NCBI RefSeq assembly: GCF_013280595.1
Contig: NZ_JAAATY010000009.1
Location: 1-64,000, forward strand
Length of the DNA: 64,000 nt
Direction of reading: 5' to 3'
Source: Kibdelosporangium persicum
GTDB taxonomy: Bacteria; Actinomycetota; Actinomycetes; Mycobacteriales; Pseudonocardiaceae
Positions 1 through 7,016 of this stretch are shown piece by piece. Position numbers and translations under genes: made by a program. The notes below the pieces were generated by a model that ran no database searches, had not been told where the DNA came from, and saw only the letters and a list, made by a program, of their open reading frames with translations. Numbering within the stretch: the first letter of the stretch is position 1; the number at the start of each line of letters is the position of its first letter.

Positions 1-1078
1 ACTCGTCGTCCCACAGCACGAGATCCGCCAGCGCGCCGGGTTCGATCCGGCCCAGCGTCGGCTCGCCGATGGCGTCGGCCGGAATGACCGTCGCGGCGCG
101 GAACGCCGTGACCGGGTCGACGCCGATCGACACGATGTTGCGGATCGCACGGTCCAGCGTCAACGCGCTGCCGGCGATGGTTCCTTCCGCCGAACGCGGC
201 ACGCCGTCGTCGGACAGCAGCACGTCGGCGCCGCCGAGGCGGTACACGCCAGGCGGCATTCCGGCCGCCGCGACGGCATCCGTCACCAACGCGACCCGGT
301 CGCCCGCGGCCTTGAAGACCAGACGGCACGCGTCCGCGCCCACGTGGGCGAGATCCGCGATCAGACCGAGCGTGTAGCGCTCGTCGACCAGGGCCACCCC
401 CGGCACGCCGGGTTCACGGTGGCCGAGCCCCCGCTGGGCGTTGAACAGGTGCGTGATCATGTGCGCGCCGTGGTCAGCGGCCTTGGTCGTCTCGGCACCG
501 GTCGCGTCGGTGTGACCGACGGCGACGAGAACACCCGCCTCGGTAAGCCTTCTGACCGCTTCGAACCCACCGGGCAGTTCCGGCGCGAGCGTGACCATCC
601 GCAGCGCGTCGCGCAGTTCGAGGACCGCGTCGATCCGTTCGGGTGTCGGCGGGACCATCAACGAGGGGTCGTGCACGCCCGGCCGTTTGGTCGACAGGAA
701 TGGGCCTTCCAGGTGCACGCCAAGCGATCGCGCACCGGCACCGTTCACTGTGGACACAGCGTCGAGCAGTACCCTGGCCTGTCCGAGCAACCGGGTGAGG
801 TCGGCGGTGATCAGCGTGGGCAGGAATCTGGTGACACCCGTCCGCGGCAGGTTGCGCACGATCCGGCGCAGCCCTTCCTCGTCGATCTCGGCGAAGTCGG
901 CGCCGAAGGCGCCGTTCACCTGGATGTCGACCAGACCGGGGGTGAGCAGGCCGTTCGCCGCCTCGCCGTCCGCCCCTTCGGTGACGTGGGCGATCCGGCC
1001 GTCCTCGACATGGACGGACACCGGGCCAGTGAAGCCGCGGCCGATCAGGGCCTTCTGCGCGGCGAGGACAGTACTCAA
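1..1078 (-). CDS. nagA: N-acetylglucosamine-6-phosphate deacetylase, 3' end outside window
   Basis: Removes the acetyl group of GlcNAc-6-phosphate to give glucosamine-6-phosphate in the cytosol, the first committed step of amino-sugar catabolism. Reading leftwards from a TTG at 1078 gives an amidohydrolase with family motifs HLEGPF, GHTDATGAE, HLFNAQ and VTDAVAAAGM, which carry the metal-binding Glu/His residues and the catalytic Asp. The TTG start is chosen because a strong ribosome binding site (GGAGGGGAAG) stands directly upstream. The reading frame is still open at base 1, so the C-terminus is missing. It is divergent from a GlcNAc kinase gene and shares a DasR-type operator with it, which suggests GlcNAc-responsive control. 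Confidence 0.93.
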   Translation of the reverse strand, partial: MSTVLAAQKALIGRGFTGPVSVHVEDGRIAHVTEGADGEAANGLLTPGLVDIQVNGAFGADFAEIDEEGLRRIVRNLPRTGVTRFLPTLITADLTRLLGQARVLLDAVSTVNGAGARSLGVHLEGPFLSTKRPGVHDPSLMVPPTPERIDAVLELRDALRMVTLAPELPGGFEAVRRLTEAGVLVAVGHTDATGAETTKAADHGAHMITHLFNAQRGLGHREPGVPGVALVDERYTLGLIADLAHVGADACRLVFKAAGDRVALVTDAVAAAGMPPGVYRLGGADVLLSDDGVPRSAEGTIAGSALTLDRAIRNIVSIGVDPVTAFRAATVIPADAIGEPTLGRIEPGALADLVLWDDE

Positions 1079-1090
1079 ACTTCCCCTCCA

Positions 1091-1106
1091 ATTGGTCCAG
1101 ACCAGT
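1091..1106. promoter_or_regulatory. DasR-responsive element (dre)-like operator
   Basis: The 16-mer ATTGGTCCAGACCAGT is a near-perfect palindrome matching the published DasR/NagR consensus ACTGGTCTAGACCACT closely; its half sites are TGGTC and GACCA. It lies just upstream of the nagA ribosome binding site and within the nagA/kinase divergent region. DasR is the GntR-family repressor released by amino-sugar phosphates in actinomycetes. The match is seen in the sequence; binding is inferred. Confidence 0.75.
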
Positions 1107-1241
1107 GCTAGCGTATCGGCGAACAGTCCATCGAGTCTAGTTAACAATTGACAAGATTCCGAGTCACGACGTGAGAAACCCGCTTCGCCGAGGGGGTAAG
1201 ACGAAGCGGGCAGAGTGGATACTACTCCGAATGGAGCAGCA

Positions 1242-2195
1242 GTGAGCTACGTGGTGGGCGTGGACGCAGGCGGCACCGGCAGCAGGGCACTGGCCGTCGA
1301 TCTGGCGGGATACCGGCTCGGCCGGGGCGCCTCGGGCGGGGCGAACCCCAACTCCCATCCGTACGACGTGGCCGCCGCGCGCATCGCCGAGGCGATCTCG
1401 CTGGCCATCCGCGACCTCGACCCGGCCGACTGCAAGGCCTGCGTGGTCGGCATGGCCGGATCGTCCAAGCTCACCGACCCGGAAGTGGCCCGGGTGTTCC
1501 ACGACACATGGAACGGCCTCGGGCTCGGCTGCGAGATCCGCGTGATCACCGACCAGGAAGCCGCGTTCGCGTCGATGACGTCGGAGCCGTCAGGCACGAT
1601 CCTGGTCGCCGGCACCGGCTCGATCGCGTCCCGCATCGAGAACCACCGCATGGTCCGCGTCGTCGGTGGCGTCGGCTGGCTGCTCGGTGACGAAGGTTCC
1701 GCGTACTGGATGGGTCGCGAGGCCGTCCGTGCCGTGCTGAAACTGCTGGAGACACACGTACCGGCCGGCCCTCTGGCCCAGGCGGTGCTCACCGAGGCCG
1801 TCGGTGGTGTCGAGGGCGATCAGCACTCCTTGTGGCAGCGACTGATCACCGCGGCCAACGCCGAACAGCCGATCAGGCTCGCACGGTTCGCGCCCTTCGT
1901 GTCCGCCGCGCACGCCTCCGGTGACCCGGTCGCCACGGACATCGTTTCGCGGACTGTTGACGTGCTCGCTTCGATGGTCGCCGACACCCGTCCTTCCGCC
2001 GCCGACCGCAGCCCGGTCGTGCTGATCGGCAGCGTCGTCGGGCCCGACAGCCCCGTCGGCGTGCTGCTGCGCGAGCGGCTCGGGGACCTGCCGACCTACT
2101 TCTCGACCGAGGGCGCCACCGGGGCCGTCTGGCTGGCCGCCGCCGACGTGTTGGGCCCGTCGGCTCCTCGGCCGTCCGAACTCGTCCGCGGGTGA
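1242..2195 (+). CDS. N-acetylglucosamine kinase, BadF/BadG/BcrA ATPase family
   Basis: Probable cytosolic sugar kinase of the ASKHA fold that phosphorylates GlcNAc to feed NagA. The N-terminal phosphate-1 motif VVGVDAGGTGSRA, the phosphate-2-like VAGTGSIAS and the glycine-rich GDEGSAYWMG are typical of BadF/NagK-type kinases. The GTG at 1242 is preferred because TGGAG lies six bases upstream; a GTG at 1215 is also possible and would add nine residues. About 317 residues, normal for the family. It is divergent from nagA. The last 100 bases overlap the 3' end of the convergent DUF3159 gene. Substrate is inferred from the nagA neighbour; the fold is secure. Confidence 0.85.
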   Translation: MSYVVGVDAGGTGSRALAVDLAGYRLGRGASGGANPNSHPYDVAAARIAEAISLAIRDLDPADCKACVVGMAGSSKLTDPEVARVFHDTWNGLGLGCEIRVITDQEAAFASMTSEPSGTILVAGTGSIASRIENHRMVRVVGGVGWLLGDEGSAYWMGREAVRAVLKLLETHVPAGPLAQAVLTEAVGGVEGDQHSLWQRLITAANAEQPIRLARFAPFVSAAHASGDPVATDIVSRTVDVLASMVADTRPSAADRSPVVLIGSVVGPDSPVGVLLRERLGDLPTYFSTEGATGAVWLAAADVLGPSAPRPSELVRG

Positions 2196-2809
2196 CGCAG
2201 ACCCGGGTGATCTTTCGGAAGTGAGCGGAACAGCACCACTCCGCTCACCGCGATCGTCGCGGTGACGAGCGGCCACGACATGATGAACGTGACCACGCTC
2301 AGCGCGACGACTTCACCTGCCCACCACAGCAGACCCCAGACGACTACGCGCAGCACGTACTGCATCAGCACCCAGGCCCAGCTCGCCCGTGAATAGGCTT
2401 TCAGCAGGTCAGGGTCCTTGCGCCAGCGGGTCTTCTGGCCGATCATGACGCCGACGACCACGCCGAGCAGCGGCCAGCGGATCAGGATGCTGACCGCCCA
2501 GAGCAGTGCGCTGGCGCCGTTGAACGTCAGCCTGAGCAGGAAGAAGTCCTGTGCTCTGCCTGTATACAAGGCGATCAGCGCGGCCGCCGCGACCAGCGCG
2601 ACGCTCACCACCAGGTTGGTGATCCTGCCGCCCTTGATCAACCGGTACGCCCCGACGAACACGCTGACACCCAAGGCCGCCACAGCGCCGATCCAGATCG
2701 ACTGGTCCGCCGCCAGCCACGCGATCACGAAGGCGAGCGGCGGAATGCTGGCGTCGAGCGCGCCGCGGCGTCCGCCGAGCACCTCACCGAGCGACTCCCG
2801 CTTAGTCAC
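2096..2809 (-). CDS. DUF3159 family integral membrane protein
   Basis: A 237-residue protein with about five or six hydrophobic segments (around residues 20-50, 62-80, 95-115, 140-160 and 170-200). The N-terminal GGRRGALDASIPPLAF is the signature I associate with actinobacterial DUF3159 proteins, whose function is unknown. The cytoplasmic-looking C-terminal tail of about 35 residues is encoded antisense to the end of the GlcNAc kinase gene. No operon partner is evident: the downstream neighbour is convergent and the upstream neighbour (EspG-like) ends 24 bases away on the same strand, so it could be read through from the ESX cluster. Confidence 0.8.
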   Translation of the reverse strand: MTKRESLGEVLGGRRGALDASIPPLAFVIAWLAADQSIWIGAVAALGVSVFVGAYRLIKGGRITNLVVSVALVAAAALIALYTGRAQDFFLLRLTFNGASALLWAVSILIRWPLLGVVVGVMIGQKTRWRKDPDLLKAYSRASWAWVLMQYVLRVVVWGLLWWAGEVVALSVVTFIMSWPLVTATIAVSGVVLFRSLPKDHPGLRHPRTSSDGRGADGPNTSAAASQTAPVAPSVEK

Positions 2810-2833
2810 CCCTCCAGCCTGCCTTAGGCAAGC

Positions 2834-3562
2834 CTAATTTTGTAGCGCCCTGAGCAGGTCTTCGGAGAGTCGGTGCACGATCCGGCCACTGTCGGCCGGG
2901 GTGAGTGTGAGCCAGGACTCACGAACGACGTTCATGTAGCGGCCCGCGTCCGTGTCGAACCAGGCGAGACCGGGCAGCCGGTTCGGCCGTCCCTGCCGGT
3001 CCCGGACCGTGATGCCGAACTGGCCGGCCCGGATCACCGGCCGCTGCATGACCGCCTGGAGGCGTTGCATGTGCATCCGGTGCTCCGGATCCGGGCGCCG
3101 GTGACTGCCGCCACTCAGCGCGTCGACCGGAAGCGTCATCGGCTGGCCCGGCCCGGCCTTGACGTGCGGCAGAACGTCCACAATGGACGCGGCGAGCGCG
3201 GTCTCCCTGACCGGCGTGAAACTGATCTTGAGGTCGCGCTGCACGACCAGCATGGCCTGGCGGCCGGTGGCGACCACCATGGCCTTGAGCGACTTCTGGT
3301 CCCGCATGTCGAGCATGGCCACGTTGTCGATGCAGATCGTCGGCCGGGCCAGCAGGGTCAGCGCGTCCTCGAGCTCGGGCTCGGGGCGTTGCCGCCGGGC
3401 CAGGCCGCGGTTCTCCAGGTCGGAGTAGACCGCGGCCTTGATCCGCCTGCGCTCGTCCAGGGTCTCCCCGTGCGACCGGACCTCGAGCGGGAACGGAACC
3501 GACCCGAGCCTCAGGTCCTCCCACAAGGTGTCGATCGCGGGGAGCGAAAGTTCATGGATCAT
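2834..3562 (-). CDS. EspG-like ESX secretion-associated protein
   Basis: EspG proteins are cytosolic chaperones that bind PE/PPE or PPE-like substrates and keep them soluble before type VII export. The 242-residue product matches the actinobacterial EspG family: an opening LSLPAIDTLWEDLRLG, a central beta-rich section and a C-terminal RAGQFGITVRD...GLAWFDTDAGRYM segment. Its start overlaps the stop of the upstream PPE-like gene by 4 bp (ATGA), so the pair is translationally coupled and is probably chaperone and client. A paralogue with the same linkage lies at 37827-38585. Confidence 0.8.
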   Translation of the reverse strand: MIHELSLPAIDTLWEDLRLGSVPFPLEVRSHGETLDERRRIKAAVYSDLENRGLARRQRPEPELEDALTLLARPTICIDNVAMLDMRDQKSLKAMVVATGRQAMLVVQRDLKISFTPVRETALAASIVDVLPHVKAGPGQPMTLPVDALSGGSHRRPDPEHRMHMQRLQAVMQRPVIRAGQFGITVRDRQGRPNRLPGLAWFDTDAGRYMNVVRESWLTLTPADSGRIVHRLSEDLLRALQN

Positions 3563-4815
3563 CCGCCGATCACCGGAGGCGCGGTCATCTGGTCGGTACC
3601 GAACGTCGCGTCAGGGTCGGGCTCGACGAGGTACGACGGCCGCTGGTGCTCTTCGTCCTCGCCACCTTGACCACGGCCCCCGGCGCCACCCATACCGCCG
3701 CCGGGCATACCTCCCCGGCCAGCCGCGGCACCCGGGCGTGCACCGCCCATGCCACCGGCTCCCGGCGACGCCGCCCCAGCACCCGCACCGGCCCCCGCCG
3801 CGGTCCCGGAACCCAACGGCCCGAAACCACCACCAGGCCGCGGCGCGCCACCAGGCCCGAAACCACCACCGAAGGCATTGCCGAACCCGCCACCGCCACC
3901 CGCGGCCGTCGGGCCCGCGGTGAACGGGTTGGGGTTGCCGCCACCGAAGTTGGTGGGCATGTTGTTGCCCGGGTTGTAGCCCGAGGTCCCGGTGCCGATC
4001 GGCATGCCGGGGATGTTCACGTTGGGCGGCGTGTTCTGGTCGTTGGTGCCGCTGCCGTCGCCGTTCGGGTCGTTGGGGCCGAACCCGCTGCCACTCTGGA
4101 AACCCGGAAACGCCCCGCCGCCACCGGGGCTGCCCCCACCACCGGTGACGTTGCCGCCGACGGAGTTGCGCCCACCCGGCCCCGGCCCACCCGGCCGGAA
4201 TCCAGGACTGCCCGGCATGCCCGGCCCAGGAGGCTGTTCCTTGCCGCCACCTTCCCCGATCTTGGGCGGCGGCTCGAACGGCGGAACAGAGGCCGCGGCC
4301 GCCGCCAGTTCGGCGTCCCGCTGCGTGACGACCTGAATGGCCATCTGGTACGCCTCTTGCTTCTTCTGATGCTGCTCGTACATCGCGTGCGGCAACATCA
4401 TCAGATCAATGATGCCGCCCTTGGCCGCGTCCTTGATCATCTGTTCCGGACTGAACTGCACGGGATCCGGCATCGTCGTCTTGGCACTGCCGACCGCTTC
4501 ACCTTGACGGGTGAATGCCGTACTGGCCTTGTCGAAGCGCTCCCCCGTTGTCCTGCTCCACTCCGCCACCCTGCGGAGCTGCTCCCGCATGGCGTTGGCG
4601 GCTTGCCCCCGCCAGCCGTCCTCGGAGCCGATGACGGCAACCATCAGATCCTGGGCCGCCTCTTGCAGCCCGGCACCCCAACCCTTCCAGGTCTCTGCCA
4701 GGCCTTCGGCGTCCGCGGGCTCGCCCGTCTTGACCCAGTTCGCCAGTTCTTCATGACTGTGCCCGGGCACATTGACGTCTGGCGACGGAACCCGGTGCCC
4801 ATGTCCTCCACCCAT
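3559..4815 (-). CDS. PPE-like ESX substrate with Gly/Pro/Asn-rich C-terminal tail
   Basis: The N-terminal 180 residues are a helical PPE-like domain with the WxG turn (GWRGQAANAM near residue 70) expected of type VII substrates. Residues from about 190 to 400 are low complexity, rich in Gly, Pro and Asn. The protein ends TAPPVIGG; the paralogue at 35863-37830 ends VPLVIGE, so both carry a C-terminal P-x-VIG motif. The cognate EspG-like gene follows with a 4-bp overlap. It is likely exported to the cell surface. No ESX core genes (eccB-eccE, mycP) lie in the window, so the machinery must be elsewhere. Confidence 0.78.
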   Translation of the reverse strand: MGGGHGHRVPSPDVNVPGHSHEELANWVKTGEPADAEGLAETWKGWGAGLQEAAQDLMVAVIGSEDGWRGQAANAMREQLRRVAEWSRTTGERFDKASTAFTRQGEAVGSAKTTMPDPVQFSPEQMIKDAAKGGIIDLMMLPHAMYEQHQKKQEAYQMAIQVVTQRDAELAAAAASVPPFEPPPKIGEGGGKEQPPGPGMPGSPGFRPGGPGPGGRNSVGGNVTGGGGSPGGGGAFPGFQSGSGFGPNDPNGDGSGTNDQNTPPNVNIPGMPIGTGTSGYNPGNNMPTNFGGGNPNPFTAGPTAAGGGGGFGNAFGGGFGPGGAPRPGGGFGPLGSGTAAGAGAGAGAASPGAGGMGGARPGAAAGRGGMPGGGMGGAGGRGQGGEDEEHQRPSYLVEPDPDATFGTDQMTAPPVIGG

Positions 4816-4826
4816 GTCACCCTCCC

Positions 4827-5387
4827 CTACGGCAACGTCGAGTCGACGACTTTCGCGACCTCAACAGCGCGAGCACACGCCTGTTCAGGTGCGTTTCCAG
4901 TGGTGGGCGTGACCCCGATGATGGCCGTTGAGCGTCCATCCGTGGTCTCCACGCCAATGCCGCAACCGCCAACGCCACCAACGTCGGCCACCTTGGTCGC
5001 CTTGTGCTTCGACAGCGGAACGTTCTCACCGTTCACACCTGTCAGGCCTTTTTTGTCGATTGATATCAGCAACACGAACTGCCCTGAGGCGATCCACTGG
5101 CAACCGGGCATGCCGCCCGCCGTTTTCGCGGTCCCCGGAGTGGCGAGTCCGAAGTCTTTCGCGTTCGCGTCGGACAGCAGGTCGCAAGCGTCGATCGGCG
5201 TGTCGCTCGACGTGGACCGTGACGTCGTCGTGCCGGGTCCAGGGCGTGGCGTGTCATTGGCCGACGTACCGCCAGCGGCTGGAGTCGGTGTACCACCCTC
5301 GGACTGGGTACATCCGGCGAGCGCAGCGAACACCACCAAAGCCGCGGACGCGCCAACGCATTGAACGCGCCTCGTCAGCACGGTCAC
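4827..5387 (-). CDS. DUF3558-type lipoprotein
   Basis: A 186-residue secreted lipoprotein: a basic start (MTVLTRRVQ), a hydrophobic stretch and the lipobox LAGC at about residues 23-26, then a Ser/Thr/Pro-rich linker and a domain with DACDLLSDANAKDFG and GCQW. These motifs are usual in DUF3558 lipoproteins found beside actinobacterial ESX genes. The GTG start overlaps the stop of the upstream gene by 4 bp and the PPE-like gene begins 11 bp downstream, so it belongs to the same operon. Molecular function is unknown. Confidence 0.75.
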   Translation of the reverse strand: MTVLTRRVQCVGASAALVVFAALAGCTQSEGGTPTPAAGGTSANDTPRPGPGTTTSRSTSSDTPIDACDLLSDANAKDFGLATPGTAKTAGGMPGCQWIASGQFVLLISIDKKGLTGVNGENVPLSKHKATKVADVGGVGGCGIGVETTDGRSTAIIGVTPTTGNAPEQACARAVEVAKVVDSTLP

Positions 5388-5851
5388 AGTCCCCCTCCTG
5401 CACCTTCGACTCGATGGCGATTGCCACTGTCTGTCTGGCTGTAGTTCGCGATGCTCCGGCTCACCGCGGCCTTCAGCTGCTCCAACTCCTCGGAGAACGT
5501 CCCCAGCAGCTTGCTCGGGCCCTCGTCCGTCACCTGTGTGTTGAACGTGGCGATGTCCTTCGCGTAGCCACCGCCCAGGCGCTGCCCGAAGGCGACGTTG
5601 CCAGCACTCGACCGCATTACCGCGACCTGATCCTGGATGGTCGTGAGCTGTTTGATGACGGCTTGGCCGACGTCGGGGGAGACTGCGAACGCGCCGGCCT
5701 CAGCAGCGGCCATCATGTCCTTCACGGTGTCGACGACGCCGCCGAAGAAGCCGCCCCCCGTGTTGTCCTTGCTGCTGTAGTCGTACATCTCCTGGTACCC
5801 GCGCTGGTAGCGCGGGTCGTTCGGATCAGTCGGCCGCGAACCGTCTGGCAT
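5384..5851 (-). CDS. Small helical protein opening the ESX substrate operon
   Basis: A 155-residue protein with no signal peptide. Residues from about 55 to 140 look helical, and the N-terminus is polar with a Gly-rich patch (GGGFFGG). The same place in the second ESX cluster (35417-35863) is held by a 148-residue protein of similar layout, with a central Gly-rich turn followed by two long helices ending in RSIANYS or RSYQATE. A GGGGGA ribosome binding site precedes the ATG. It is probably an ESX-associated WXG100-like or structural partner, but I cannot assign a family. Confidence 0.65.
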   Translation of the reverse strand: MPDGSRPTDPNDPRYQRGYQEMYDYSSKDNTGGGFFGGVVDTVKDMMAAAEAGAFAVSPDVGQAVIKQLTTIQDQVAVMRSSAGNVAFGQRLGGGYAKDIATFNTQVTDEGPSKLLGTFSEELEQLKAAVSRSIANYSQTDSGNRHRVEGAGGGL

Positions 5852-6135
5852 CGTGTCCCCCGTTTAGGCGATCCCTCTCCAACCCCGCATCGTAACTGTG
5901 ATGACGGAACCGCGTGATCGGTTCCCGCATGCACACGCAGTCGTAATGGGACAGTGACCCTGACGATATGTGATCACGCCTTCGCGCTCGGTGAACACCC
6001 GCCACGGTAACTTCAGAAGCTATCACGCGACGTGACGGAACCCGGACCGTTCGCAACCGACGCTGGCGTAGGTTGCGGTCCATTAGGCATCCTGGCCGGT
6101 AGTTGGGGGTGACAACGACCTTCGGGAGGGATGGC
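5852..6135. other. Divergent intergenic region, no gene seen
   Basis: About 280 bases separate the ESX substrate operon (leftward) from the SGNH hydrolase gene (rightward). It must hold both promoters. I see no convincing -35/-10 pair, no long inverted repeat and no supported small gene. Confidence 0.5.
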
Positions 6136-6915
6136 GTGGGCTGGGGTAGCTGGGTCGCGGTCGGGGACAGTTTTACCGAGGGGTTGAGCGACGCCGACGG
6201 GTTCGGCGGGTTCCGGGGCTGGGCGGACCGCCTGGCCGAACTGATGGCGTACCGGAATCCGGGTTTCCGGTACGCCAACCTCGCGATTCGCGGCAAGATG
6301 CTGGACGAGATCATCGACGAACAGGTGCCGCTGGCCATCGCCGCGCAGCCGGACCTGGTCACGCTCTGCGCGGGCGGAAACGACCTGATCGTGCCGGGCA
6401 GTGATGTCGACGAGCTGGCCGGCCGGCTTGAGCAGGCCATTGTGGACGTTCAACGGGCCGGCAGCGAGGTGCTGATCTTCGCGGGCCCGGACCCGAAGGC
6501 CATGCCGATGGTGCGCCGGGTCCGGGCGAAGGTCGCCATCTACAACGAGCACCTGCACGCGATCGCGGACCGGCATGACGCGATGATCGTGGACCTGTGG
6601 GCGATGCACGTGCTCGCCGACGAGCGGGCGTGGAGCGACGACCGGCTGCACTTCTCGCCCGAGGGCCATCGGCGGATCGCCTTGCGCACCGCGGAGGTGC
6701 TCGGCATCCCCACCGACGAGGACTGGCGCGAACCGTGGCCGCCGCGGGAGCGGATCACCTCCTGGTTCGAGCTGCGCAAGGCCGATCTGGACTGGACGCG
6801 CGTGCACCTCGTGCCGTGGGTCAAGCGGCAACTGCGCGGCGAGTCCATGGGTGACGGTGTGCGGCCCAAGCGCCCGGAACTGCGTCCGTTGGACGACGTG
6901 TCGGTCGGCGACTGA
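6136..6915 (+). CDS. SGNH/GDSL-family hydrolase
   Basis: Esterase or lipase-type hydrolase with the SGNH catalytic blocks: GDSFTEG (nucleophile Ser) at about residues 10-16, CAGGNDL (block III Asn), and a C-terminal SDDRLHFSPEGH carrying the catalytic Asp and His. There is no signal peptide, so it is probably cytosolic. The GTG at 6136 is chosen because GGGAGGG stands six bases upstream; a TTG at 6103 would add eleven residues. Length (259) is normal. Substrate cannot be predicted. A hairpin follows the stop. Confidence 0.85.
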   Translation: MGWGSWVAVGDSFTEGLSDADGFGGFRGWADRLAELMAYRNPGFRYANLAIRGKMLDEIIDEQVPLAIAAQPDLVTLCAGGNDLIVPGSDVDELAGRLEQAIVDVQRAGSEVLIFAGPDPKAMPMVRRVRAKVAIYNEHLHAIADRHDAMIVDLWAMHVLADERAWSDDRLHFSPEGHRRIALRTAEVLGIPTDEDWREPWPPRERITSWFELRKADLDWTRVHLVPWVKRQLRGESMGDGVRPKRPELRPLDDVSVGD

Positions 6916-6930
6916 GCCGAATGGTGGCCC

Positions 6931-6959
6931 GGCCGGCACTCCCCCTCGGCGTGCCGGCC
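6931..6959. terminator. Hairpin between convergent SGNH hydrolase and AfsR-type genes
   Basis: A perfect 9-bp inverted repeat, GGCCGGCAC and GTGCCGGCC, with an 11-nt loop sits between two convergent genes. There is no T-tract, as usual in GC-rich actinobacteria; it could act in both directions. Confidence 0.55.
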
Positions 6960-7016
6960 GCCCCCGGTGGCGCCGCGTAGCCTGCCAGTTCGCAGATCAC
7001 CGTCACTAACCGTGCG

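Noticed and set aside
344-1111. Long open frames on the plus strand over nagA
   Set aside because: They are GC-bias shadows; the minus strand gives clear NagA motifs. The same holds for many long frames opposite otsB, rlmB and the ESX genes.
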